NCBI RefSeq assembly: GCF_000384375.1
Contig: NZ_ARVX01000001.1
Span: forward strand, 1,178,001-1,242,000
DNA: 64,000 bases
Direction of reading: 5' to 3'
From: Methylotenera versatilis 79
GTDB lineage: Bacteria > Pseudomonadota > Gammaproteobacteria > Burkholderiales > Methylophilaceae
Positions 33,153-41,632 of this stretch are shown piece after piece. The notes under the pieces were generated by a model that did no database searches, was not told the DNA's origin, and saw only the letters and a list, made by a program, of their open reading frames with translations. Position 1 is the first letter of the stretch; the number at the start of each line of letters is the position of its first letter. A program made the position numbers and the translations under genes.

Positions 33153-35587
33153 TAAGTTTTAACCTTATGCACAAGCTGACCATTTATAAACTCAGGGCGG
33201 GCAAACACTGCTGAAAATATCAGCGCAAGCACAACGCCCGGCGCCACAGTGACGCCCATTGCTTGCAAAACTGGTACGCTTGAAAATGCCAGCAGACCAA
33301 AACCTAGCACCGTTGCGACATTGGCGAATAATAAAGACGCATAAGTGCGTGGCGCAATTGCTTGAACTGGTTGGTTAATAGAATTTTGCGGCGGATTAAA
33401 AAACAAGGCGTAGTTAGAGCCGATAGCCACAATCAGCAATAAACCAATCAAGTGCAAGATGATTAATTGCTGACCAAATAAAGCCAAGCCTGCTGTGATA
33501 GTTAACACTGATGCAGCCAGCGGCGCAATAATCGCCATCACGCGCGCAACTGATCGTAACGTGAATAACAGCAATATCACAATCGCGATTAATCCAGCCA
33601 GCGACAGCATAATAGCCTCATGCATATAAGACGAATACAAACGATTCGATTCGGTTTTTAAATCCACAAATAACGCATTTGAAACCTTTGCTTTTTCTAA
33701 AACAGCACGTACTTTTACTGCATCGATATTGCCACTTTCTGGCGCAGTGAGCGGTATCAATGCGCTCCAGCGCTTGTCTTGTTGCAATAACATCGCATCG
33801 ACTGCCATCGCCATCGAAGTGCCGTTCAGATCACTACGTTGCAACAAAGGTTTATTGCGCGCGGCTTGAATATCCTGCAGGAATGGCGCAAATACTTGCG
33901 CGCGAACGGGTAAATCTTTAATGGCGCTTTCTAATATAGGCTTTAGTTCGTCGGCATCGGGCAGACTGGCTAATCGCGCTTGCTGGGTAGCCTGACTAGG
34001 CAAATAATGGCTGGCGCTGTCGAACGCGGTTAACTCACCTGTTTCAACTAATGGCAGCAACGCGGCTGATACTTTTTCAGTCGCGACCAATACGGCTTCT
34101 TGACTGCGGTCAGAAACGACCACCATATAACGCACATCTGGCGCGCCCATTCCTGCTCTTAACCTGCTGTCTAGTGCCATATCTTTAGCTGAAACTGGGC
34201 TTAGGGCAGCAATTTCGGTGTTCCATAAATGATTGTGATGTTGATATACAACAACGCTTGAAGCCACAATTAGGCCGATTGCTGGCCATTTTAAGCGCGT
34301 GGCATACGTAGCAAAACGCGAAATTTTTAAGCCTGCGTTGCTTAAATCTTGAATCTTAAAATCTCTTGGCAATAAATGCGGCAGCACATAACGCGTCATC
34401 GCCGCCGCAGCAATTAATCCGGCGGTTGAATACAAACCGAGTTGTGCCAAACCAGGAAAGCCAGATAGTAACAGCGCGGCAAATCCGAATATTGAAGTTA
34501 ACACGCCCAGTCGCACAGTTGGCCATACCTGCGCTACCCATTTTTTGCGATTCTGTTCGTTTTTGCCGTCAGATGCGTAATCGGATTGCATAAATAAATA
34601 GATGGAATAATCAACCGCTTCGCCAATCAGCGCCGTTCCAAACCCCAGCGTAATGCCATGCACGACACCAAAACTTAAACTAACCGATGCAATGCCTGCC
34701 AATATGCCAGTCGCCACAGGTAAAAAGCCCAGCAGCAGCGCAGAAAACGAACGATAAACAGCCAGTAATAAGGCGGCGATCAATAATGTGCTGACGACAA
34801 ATATCAAGCGTACTTGGCTTTTAATCGTATCGCGCGAAACGACCGAAAATACGCCTGGCCCAGTCATTAATAATGTTGGCTTATATTCACCAACCATATA
34901 TTCGCTGGCTGCGTTAAATGCTTTCTGTATCGATTGCATCGCTTGCTTTTGTGTATCGGTATCTGAACCCAGCGCCCGCGTTTGAAGCAATAGCAAAGCC
35001 GTATTACCATCACGCGATGTCCAAGCGCCATCTATTAACTTTGGTCGGCTATCCGCATTCATCTGGTCCAATAATTGCAGCATTTCACCTGTTGGATCAT
35101 GCGGCAGTAAAGACTTAAAAAGTAAGCCAGCGGGCGAAGCGATTTGGTCGATGCTATCGCTAATCGCCGCACGCAAGCCATCTTCGCTGAAATGCGCTGG
35201 TGTGACAGCAGGACTTAACACATAGCGATTGTCAAAAAGATAGCGTCTATCGTTTTCGGTATTAATCGGCTCGCCATTATTAACGGTGACAAATGCATTA
35301 TTCTCGCGCAAAAATGCTGCAATTGTTTTAGATAAATGCGCGCGAGCACTAGGATTAGCGCCTTCAATGCCGACCAATATCAACCGTGATGCGACACCGT
35401 CTTTTAGCTGATCCATTAATAACTGCTGTTCAGCAGTCGGACTGCTAGGCAAAAAAGCACTCAAATCAGCCGTAAAGTGACTGCGCGCAATAATCACTAA
35501 GCTAACGATAAGCATCATTAACCAGATTGCGATTGCGCCACGACGACGCTGAAATGCTGATAGATTCATTAGATAATCGGCACTCAA
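33152..35587 (-). CDS. MMPL/RND-family exporter (ApeM-like)
   Basis: 811 residues with twelve predicted helices in two repeats: one helix (about 15-33), a periplasmic loop, a block of five to six helices, and the same again. GEAVDYSIYLF carries the proton-relay acidic residue pattern of the family. In aryl polyene clusters such exporters move the pigment lipid from the inner membrane outward. The preceding gene is a LolA-like carrier, which fits a relay to the outer membrane. Confidence 0.9.
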   Translation of the reverse strand: MSADYLMNLSAFQRRRGAIAIWLMMLIVSLVIIARSHFTADLSAFLPSSPTAEQQLLMDQLKDGVASRLILVGIEGANPSARAHLSKTIAAFLRENNAFVTVNNGEPINTENDRRYLFDNRYVLSPAVTPAHFSEDGLRAAISDSIDQIASPAGLLFKSLLPHDPTGEMLQLLDQMNADSRPKLIDGAWTSRDGNTALLLLQTRALGSDTDTQKQAMQSIQKAFNAASEYMVGEYKPTLLMTGPGVFSVVSRDTIKSQVRLIFVVSTLLIAALLLAVYRSFSALLLGFLPVATGILAGIASVSLSFGVVHGITLGFGTALIGEAVDYSIYLFMQSDYASDGKNEQNRKKWVAQVWPTVRLGVLTSIFGFAALLLSGFPGLAQLGLYSTAGLIAAAAMTRYVLPHLLPRDFKIQDLSNAGLKISRFATYATRLKWPAIGLIVASSVVVYQHHNHLWNTEIAALSPVSAKDMALDSRLRAGMGAPDVRYMVVVSDRSQEAVLVATEKVSAALLPLVETGELTAFDSASHYLPSQATQQARLASLPDADELKPILESAIKDLPVRAQVFAPFLQDIQAARNKPLLQRSDLNGTSMAMAVDAMLLQQDKRWSALIPLTAPESGNIDAVKVRAVLEKAKVSNALFVDLKTESNRLYSSYMHEAIMLSLAGLIAIVILLLFTLRSVARVMAIIAPLAASVLTITAGLALFGQQLIILHLIGLLLIVAIGSNYALFFNPPQNSINQPVQAIAPRTYASLLFANVATVLGFGLLAFSSVPVLQAMGVTVAPGVVLALIFSAVFARPEFINGQLVHKVKT

Positions 35588-35598
35588 GAAATGCTCGC

Positions 35599-36261
35599 TT
35601 AAAGCGCTGGTATTGGTGTGATGGTCATTTGCGAACTGTCGCCATCGGCTTGTAAAATATCGATGGTCTGCAATGCATTGCCCGAACCAGCGATGCTAAT
35701 CTTGGCGACTATCTTTTTCATTTTGTCTTCTATGGGCAGCAAAGTCAGATTCCAGTTTTTTTCGTCACCAGTTAAACTTAACTGATAAGCACGCTCAAGT
35801 GCTTTGCGATCGCCTGCCAATGTGCCACGAATACTGTCGATAAATGCGGCGACTTCGGGATAGTTTTGCAACTGCAATACACGTTTTTTGCCGCGCTGCT
35901 CTACAGTCAATTTATCTTTATCCAGCAACATGCTTTCAGGCTTTGGTTTTAATGTGCGTTTTTCTAAACGGTCTGGCGCGTTGTAAAACAATTCGCCCGA
36001 AGATTCCACTGGTTTATCCAGAATGGCGATGGATTTTTTCTCAACAAAACTGGCATGACCAGAAGTGGTAGCCGCCAAAGATTGCATCAGTTGTTCGATA
36101 TTCCAATTGCTTTCCGCGTGGCTAAAGCTGCTGAACAGACTTAACAGTAGTAAGCTGCCTAGCATCAGCTTTGAAAAACTAACCAATTTTAAACAGTCAG
36201 CGCAGATTGAGTTGCGCCTATTAGTCCATATATTCATCAATAACTTAACCATTTTTTTCAC
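35599..36261 (-). CDS. LolA-like periplasmic carrier (ApeL-like)
   Basis: Up to 220 residues. The signal peptide (KLMLGSLLLLSLFSSFSHA) is preceded by about 30 extra residues, so the real start may be the Met at codon 33 (36165). The mature part has the LolA beta-sheet pattern, with SGELFYNAPDRLEKRTLKP and a C-terminal TLLPIEDKMKKIV. It probably shields the pigment lipid in the periplasm. Its open frame overlaps the acyltransferase gene by 17 bp. Confidence 0.83.
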   Translation of the reverse strand: MKKMVKLLMNIWTNRRNSICADCLKLVSFSKLMLGSLLLLSLFSSFSHAESNWNIEQLMQSLAATTSGHASFVEKKSIAILDKPVESSGELFYNAPDRLEKRTLKPKPESMLLDKDKLTVEQRGKKRVLQLQNYPEVAAFIDSIRGTLAGDRKALERAYQLSLTGDEKNWNLTLLPIEDKMKKIVAKISIAGSGNALQTIDILQADGDSSQMTITPIPAL

Positions 36262-37246
36262 CCAATTTTTTACTTAAGTTCTGATTCGAATTTTCATTTA
36301 AAGATGCAGGCACCGATTGCCAATAATCGAAAAAATTAAACCAATTATAAGGCGCTAAACGCGTGTAATGGTTCAGCAATTCTGCATAACGCGCAATCGC
36401 ATTATCTACAACTTGGCTACGCTGACCTTTTGGGATATCGGAAAAATCTGCCAGCGTTTCAAAGTGCACTTGGTAACGATTGCCGCCCATATACAATCCC
36501 ACCATAAATACCACTGGACGGCGCAGTAAAGCCGCCATGCGAAAAGGGCCAGTCGGCAAAGCAGCGCTTGCACCCAGTAAATTGATTTCCGTCATCGGCT
36601 CATCGCCCAATGTGCGGTCTGACAACATACCAACCAGCATGCCATCATCTAGCCGTTCTTGCACTTGCAGCATCGAGTCGATGTGCCCCAATGGAATAAT
36701 ATCCATAGATGCTTCTGGGTTAATAGTGGCGAGCATGCCATTTATTTTTTGTGCATTATCTTGATGCATCACCATCGCCACACGCAAGCCTGGTACTTGT
36801 CGCCCAATCGCGCGCATCACCTCAAAACTGCCTAAGTGCGCACCCATTAGAAACACGCCTTTGCCTGTGTTTATAAGCGGTAAGATATTCTCTTGGCCTT
36901 GTATATCGATATCGAACAAATCATAACGGCGGTTAATCAGATAAATCCGATCATGTATGGTGGCGGCGAAATAGAAAAAATGCCGATACAAATCTAAGAA
37001 AGTCGCTGGGCGCCCTAATGCGCGTGGCAGGTAACTAAGTGAAGCGCGGCGGCTGTCTGGCGCAAATAATACAAAATATAGCGCAATCAAATGCAGTACT
37101 GAGCGCGCAATTGTGCGGCCTAAACGTAGCGATATCCAAGTCATGATGTGCAACATTAACGCATTGCTACGTTCTTGACGTTTAAGCCAAACAGCCGTTT
37201 TTGCACCATTTTTTTTGAGACTGTCTTTTTTGAGTAAGTCTGTCAT
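36245..37246 (-). CDS. LpxL/HtrB-family acyltransferase
   Basis: 333 residues, one N-terminal hydrophobic segment. The catalytic HLGSFE (HX4E) near residue 137 and the downstream SDRTLG and PTGPFRMAALLRRPVVFM patterns fit the lysophospholipid/lipid A acyltransferase group. In aryl polyene clusters this type joins the polyene or a fatty acyl group to the lipid anchor. It overlaps its neighbours on both sides, so it belongs to the operon. Confidence 0.87.
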   Translation of the reverse strand: MTDLLKKDSLKKNGAKTAVWLKRQERSNALMLHIMTWISLRLGRTIARSVLHLIALYFVLFAPDSRRASLSYLPRALGRPATFLDLYRHFFYFAATIHDRIYLINRRYDLFDIDIQGQENILPLINTGKGVFLMGAHLGSFEVMRAIGRQVPGLRVAMVMHQDNAQKINGMLATINPEASMDIIPLGHIDSMLQVQERLDDGMLVGMLSDRTLGDEPMTEINLLGASAALPTGPFRMAALLRRPVVFMVGLYMGGNRYQVHFETLADFSDIPKGQRSQVVDNAIARYAELLNHYTRLAPYNWFNFFDYWQSVPASLNENSNQNLSKKLGEKNG

Positions 37247-37608
37247 GTTAACTTGTCATTCTGATTTGGTGAGGCGATTTGATTGACGACAAGGCTACCC
37301 ATTACAATCTGACGATTTTCTTCAGGCGTTTCAGTTTTCAAATCTGGCAATTTAAAAACTAGAAACTTTATCGTTCCATTGGCCAATTGCTCATGTTCAA
37401 TTATCACTGATTCACCCGGCTTTAAAGGGCTTAAAAATTTGACTGAGCTGATTTGCCAAGCGATTTCATCCAAGCCAGTATCTAGGCTAATTGCATACAA
37501 AACCTCATCCAATAACACAACGCCTGGCACAATGGGCGTGCCTGGAAAATGCCCAGCAAAAGCAGGATGATTAACAGGGATTTTTAAAGGAGTTTGTTTT
37601 TTCATCAT
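37243..37608 (-). CDS. ApeI-like beta-hydroxyacyl-ACP dehydratase subunit
   Basis: 121 residues, single hot-dog domain with the FabZ/FabA-type active-site pattern HPAFAGHFPGTPIVPGVVLLDEVL near 18-41 (His in GHFPG, Asp/Glu in the following helix). It should act with the ApeP-like protein to dehydrate hydroxyacyl-ACP intermediates and give the conjugated double bonds. The stop overlaps the next start by 4 bp. Confidence 0.9.
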   Translation of the reverse strand: MMKKQTPLKIPVNHPAFAGHFPGTPIVPGVVLLDEVLYAISLDTGLDEIAWQISSVKFLSPLKPGESVIIEHEQLANGTIKFLVFKLPDLKTETPEENRQIVMGSLVVNQIASPNQNDKLT

Positions 37609-37614
37609 CTGTTT

Positions 37615-38997
37615 TTAGATTTGCGCATCACTAAAATTTTTATTGTTTAAGTCTTTATTAACTGAGACCGCAAAAAGTTTTTTTAATGCCTCGCGCGGTA
37701 ATTTACCAGTCGCGTTTCTTGGCAAACATTCGACGAATAACAATGGTCTAGGCAAAAAAACCGGGTCGATTTTTGAGCGTAGTGCTGCGAGCAGCTTTGA
37801 AGCAGTCAAACCAGGTGCGACCACACAAGCGCTTAAACGCGTCACGTGATCATGCGAATGTTCATCTGGCATAAAAAAAGCACCGTCAATCACGCCTTCA
37901 ATGTTGTTCAAATGATGATTAAGATTAGCCAGTGAACTACGTTTTCCTGCAATATTAATCAAATCCTGCGTGCGACCATGCAATAAAAAATGCTCAGTAT
38001 CAGTCAGTTCAATCACATCGTTAAGCGCAGTTGCACATTCAATATGCCCGCCTTCAGCCCAAGTTTGCTCATCACGTTGGGTTAAGTTTATCTTCGGCAA
38101 TAACTGCCATGCCCCGCTATGCGTGGTACGGCGCGTGGCTATTTGGCCGGTTTCTGTGCTGCCATATATTTCAATTAACGGTGTTTTAAGCGTGTCTTCA
38201 ATCTTATGCGCAAGCGCCGTTGATAAAGGCGCAGTTGCAGATAATGTGAGCGCTAACTCTGGTAAATTGAGTTCGGCATCTAACAATAATCGTAAATGCA
38301 AAGGCGTAGAAACCAACATGCGCGGCGCGGGAATTGATGCCAGAGCATCTGTGATATCTGCCGGATAAAATGGCTGTGCGCAACTTAAGGCATTGCCTGT
38401 TTGCAAAGGCAGCAATATGGTGGATTCGAAGCCATACATATGTTGCGGCGGTATCGTGCCGACAATGCTGTAATCAGCATCCGCTGTTAACCCAAGTCGC
38501 GCTGCTTGCGCTTGCACGTTACGCACCAGCCCACCCCAAGTTTTTTGATGCGGAATAGGCGCGCCAGTTGAGCCAGAGGTGAATACGATTGCGATTAATT
38601 GTTGAGCGTTAATCTGCGGGATGGCTAATTTTTTAGCGGATTGCTTAACAGCGCATTCAGGCATTATCGGGTAACTTATTCGCGGTAATGCAATATCGCA
38701 ATCAGGATTGTCATGCAGGCAAAATACATCTGGCGCAAAAATTTGCAGTTGCCGCAACATTTCTGGCGTGTGCGTAGGCGGCAACACGCTGATCTTGCTG
38801 CTGATAATGGCCGCAGCCAAACCAACGGTGAAATGATAACGGTCGCGGCAAACATTCAATATATATTTGCCAGCAGGTAGCAAAGTCGCCAACGAATCAA
38901 CATCAGTCAGAAATTTTTCGACAGAAATCGCCGCACCATTACGCCAAGCGATAGTGCTATCCAAAGACTTGTGAGTGATTAACGGGTGATTTTGCAT
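37615..38997 (-). CDS. AMP-dependent aryl-ACP ligase (ApeH-like)
   Basis: 460 residues, ANL superfamily. P-loop FTSGSTGAP near 138, EIYGSTETGQ near 273, DTEHFLLHGRTQDLINIAGKR near 330 and the C-terminal lysine in RNATGKLPREAL. It likely activates the hydroxybenzoate made by the XanB2-like enzyme and loads it on the ACP encoded two genes upstream. It is shorter than acyl-CoA synthetases, as usual for pigment-cluster ligases. Confidence 0.9.
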   Translation of the reverse strand: MQNHPLITHKSLDSTIAWRNGAAISVEKFLTDVDSLATLLPAGKYILNVCRDRYHFTVGLAAAIISSKISVLPPTHTPEMLRQLQIFAPDVFCLHDNPDCDIALPRISYPIMPECAVKQSAKKLAIPQINAQQLIAIVFTSGSTGAPIPHQKTWGGLVRNVQAQAARLGLTADADYSIVGTIPPQHMYGFESTILLPLQTGNALSCAQPFYPADITDALASIPAPRMLVSTPLHLRLLLDAELNLPELALTLSATAPLSTALAHKIEDTLKTPLIEIYGSTETGQIATRRTTHSGAWQLLPKINLTQRDEQTWAEGGHIECATALNDVIELTDTEHFLLHGRTQDLINIAGKRSSLANLNHHLNNIEGVIDGAFFMPDEHSHDHVTRLSACVVAPGLTASKLLAALRSKIDPVFLPRPLLFVECLPRNATGKLPREALKKLFAVSVNKDLNNKNFSDAQI

Positions 38998-39059
38998 GAA
39001 AAATTAGCGCTGAAACTTATGTTAAGTTGACGATGATATTAAGTTGGCTATGAAAACCA

Positions 39060-39767
39060 TTATCGTGCGCTTGTAGATTTATCTAAATAAGCGTGTACTG
39101 CATCCATCACGTTGCCTGTGGGCAAATCTGTTAGTAAGCGCTTACGCACAAAAAACTCACCTGCAAACATAAGTGCAACCAGCGGTAACGTTAAGAAATT
39201 CACAAAAAATGACCAAATTGATAATGACGCAAAAAAGAACAATAAAGTTGAAATGACGATAATGAGTGCAAAAAAGACAACCCAAGCGATAGTCACTTTG
39301 CGCGCGTAACTTTCATGATCTGCTGGCAACTGTCCGCCATTGATGATTTCGGCAAAATGCACGCACAAAGGTTTGCGATCACCGATTAAAGTTTGGGCAA
39401 AAGTTATTAATAGCGCCAATATTAAACCGACATCCAATAACCAAAATATCAAGCCAGTATGCTGTTTTATAAATGGCCATAATATCCAAGCAATAACACA
39501 GAAAATCAGCAATGAGCCAATGCCAATTAAGCGTGATGTGGCATTGAAAGCGTAAGTGATCACCAATAAAAATAAAGGCGCCAATGCCAATATCGCACCC
39601 AATGTACTGGTTTGAATAACGCCAAATCCATTCACGTTAAATTGAGTAATATTAGATTGAATTAGCGTATTAACGTGATGTACTAAAAGCGCGTAAATCA
39701 CAATGATTGCAGCAACGCCAACGCCACGTGCGATTTTGATAAAACTGGAAATTGAGTGGCCAGACAT
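39060..39767 (-). CDS. COG4648-type membrane protein (ApeG-like)
   Basis: 235 residues with about six to seven membrane helices, FAFNATSRL- and GDRKPLCVHFAEIINGG-type conserved loops (the latter between helices 5 and 6). Proteins of this kind occur in almost all aryl polyene clusters without a proven role. It lies between the ACP and ligase genes; spacing is about 60 bp on each side, looser than the rest of the operon. Confidence 0.82.
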   Translation of the reverse strand: MSGHSISSFIKIARGVGVAAIIVIYALLVHHVNTLIQSNITQFNVNGFGVIQTSTLGAILALAPLFLLVITYAFNATSRLIGIGSLLIFCVIAWILWPFIKQHTGLIFWLLDVGLILALLITFAQTLIGDRKPLCVHFAEIINGGQLPADHESYARKVTIAWVVFFALIIVISTLLFFFASLSIWSFFVNFLTLPLVALMFAGEFFVRKRLLTDLPTGNVMDAVHAYLDKSTSAR

Positions 39768-39827
39768 TGTTAACTTAGAGATTCATCATTTAAATCGGTC
39801 ACTGGATATGCTGGCTTAATCTATCGG

Positions 39828-40097
39828 TCAGGTTGTTTTGTGCGCAGCAACATAATCTGCAAGATGACGCAATGAACTGAAAATCTGATGATTATTCTCA
39901 CTATCCGCTTTCAACTGCAAACCGTAGCGTTTTGAAACGACCAAAGCCACTTCGAGAATATCGATAGAATCCAAGCCAAGCCCATCACCATATAACGGTG
40001 CTTCAGGGGCTATTTCATCGGCAGTGGTGTCTAAATTCAATGCTTGCACCATTAGTTCAGCTATTTCTAGTTGTAAGTTCGTTTTATTTTCCATCAT
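39828..40097 (-). CDS. Acyl carrier protein of pigment cluster
   Basis: 89 residues, acidic. The phosphopantetheine site is GLGLDSIDILEVAL with Ser near 45. It is the first gene of the minus arm. E. coli-type clusters have two ACPs (ApeE and ApeF), here only one is seen. The 267-bp gap upstream separates it from the divergent small lipoprotein gene and should hold the operon promoter, though no clear motif was found. Confidence 0.92.
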   Translation of the reverse strand: MMENKTNLQLEIAELMVQALNLDTTADEIAPEAPLYGDGLGLDSIDILEVALVVSKRYGLQLKADSENNHQIFSSLRHLADYVAAHKTT

Positions 40098-40364
40098 GAT
40101 TTTCTTTTAAAAATGCACTCCATCCACAAGTATTCATTTACTTAAAATGTTAAGAACGAGAGTAGTTAATTTGGGTAATAACTTATAGCATCTATTTTAT
40201 ATGAATATTGGATTTAATCATGTCAGTTATTTCTGACAGAAAATTCAGCATTAAGATGATGCTGTTGGCCATATCTATTGATTAATATTTGCACATTGCT
40301 CAAAGCTACTAACATTTGAGACATAGAGTTTTTTTATTGAAATAAAATAAAGGGAGGCATCAGA

Positions 40365-40574
40365 ATGAATACAAACAAACTTTCTATCGCAGCATTAGCA
40401 CTATTATTTGCTGTTGGATTAACAGCCTGTGAAAAAGGCCCTGCTGAAAAAGCGGGCGAAAAAATGGATAATGCAGCTGAAACAGCTGGTGATAAAATTG
40501 AAAATGCAACAGACAAAGCAGGCGAAAAACTTGAAGAAGCTGGTGACAAGATTGAAGACAAAACAGATCACTAA
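40365..40574 (+). CDS. Small lipoprotein with 11-residue-like helical repeats
   Basis: 69 residues. The signal peptide ends in the lipobox GLTAC (Cys at 22). The mature 48 residues consist of imperfect repeats of the type AGEKMDNAAETAGDKIENATDKAGEKLEEAGDKI..., charged and amphipathic, without aromatic residues. It resembles stress-induced LEA-like or entericidin-neighbour lipoproteins. AGGGAGG precedes the ATG as a strong Shine-Dalgarno, suggesting high expression. Function unknown. Confidence 0.85.
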   Translation: MNTNKLSIAALALLFAVGLTACEKGPAEKAGEKMDNAAETAGDKIENATDKAGEKLEEAGDKIEDKTDH

Positions 40575-40606
40575 TGACTAAAGGCTATTAAGACATAGCC
40601 TGATTA

Positions 40607-40644
40607 AAAAAACCGACTTAACTGAGGTGTTAAGTCGGTTTTTT
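40607..40644. terminator. Bidirectional terminator
   Basis: AAAAAACCGACTTAAC / GTTAAGTCGGTTTTTT with a 6-nt loop: a 16-bp perfect stem with A-run and T-run on the two sides, between converging genes (small lipoprotein and TpgA-like gene). Confidence 0.9.
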
Positions 40645-40675
40645 AATTGCATCACGATTTTGTATGAGCCAGTAT

Positions 40676-41590
40676 TTAAGTTTTATCAATAGTCCAAGCT
40701 TCAATTTCAAATCGGCGATTAGGCTCTAAACAGCGAATCAACTTATCGTCGCGTTTGCTTTGGTTGCATTCAACGATGGGCATCGACTTGCCTGCACCCG
40801 ATGCTGATATGCGCTCAGCTGGAATGTTTTTGCTCATTAAATATTGTTTAATCGTTTCTGCGCGCGCTTGTGAAAGTTTGACATTGTATGCATCGTCACC
40901 CAAACGGTCGGTGTGGCCGATGATATTTAATGTGGTGATTTCGCCACCAGCTAAAAGATTGCTAGCTAGGCGATCCAGTTTTTCAACGCCGCCAGGTCTT
41001 AAGTTAACCATGGCGGATCGGTCAAAATCAAACATGCCATCGGCACTTAGTTGCAGCTTAGTTAAGGCAGCGCTTGGCACGATTTTTTCAATTGTTTTCA
41101 CTTCAGTTGTGTTCAAAACAACATCATCAGTTTTAGCGGTAGCAATATTTAACTGTTGTGCACAAGACTCAGGTTTCCAATACGTGTTTTGCAAACGCAT
41201 GCTGGGGTTGTAAATGATCTTGTATTGACAAGTTTGTATGGATTTTCCGTCGATTAAATTGTTGTCATTTTCACGGAAATTAAAAATGTAATCCCATTCC
41301 CTTATCTTACCGATTCCTTCTGAAAAATGCGGATGACCCAATAGCGCATAAACTTGATTTTTGGTCATATCAGGCGCCACGTTACGCAGGTTGTCGAGAT
41401 TAGGAAAAGTGCCTTCTTTCATCCACGTATTCTTTTCAATTTGCGGGAAAATAATCTCATCACTTTTTCCGTCGTTAGAAAGTCGACTGACAGAAGTCGC
41501 GCAACCTTGCAGCAAAATGAGTGATGAAATTAACGCAGATAATACGATGTATTGCATGTGGTTATTTTTAATACTGCGATGATTTTTCAT
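40676..41590 (-). CDS. TpgA-like OmpA-family lipoprotein
   Basis: 304 residues. Lipobox ILLQGC (Cys at 29). The N-terminal part (about 60-110) has a BamE/SmpA-like pattern (DNLRNVAPDMTKNQVYALLGHPHFSEG), and the C-terminal part (about 185-300) is an OmpA-like peptidoglycan-binding domain (LNIIGHTDRLGDDAYNVKLSQARA). This two-domain make-up and position just downstream of a trimeric adhesin match TpgA, the anchoring partner of AtaA in Acinetobacter. AGGA precedes the ATG by 9 nt. Confidence 0.85.
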   Translation of the reverse strand: MKNHRSIKNNHMQYIVLSALISSLILLQGCATSVSRLSNDGKSDEIIFPQIEKNTWMKEGTFPNLDNLRNVAPDMTKNQVYALLGHPHFSEGIGKIREWDYIFNFRENDNNLIDGKSIQTCQYKIIYNPSMRLQNTYWKPESCAQQLNIATAKTDDVVLNTTEVKTIEKIVPSAALTKLQLSADGMFDFDRSAMVNLRPGGVEKLDRLASNLLAGGEITTLNIIGHTDRLGDDAYNVKLSQARAETIKQYLMSKNIPAERISASGAGKSMPIVECNQSKRDDKLIRCLEPNRRFEIEAWTIDKT

Positions 41591-41632
41591 GATAGTTGTT
41601 CCTATTAAATAGTGCGATTATCAAAAATTAGA

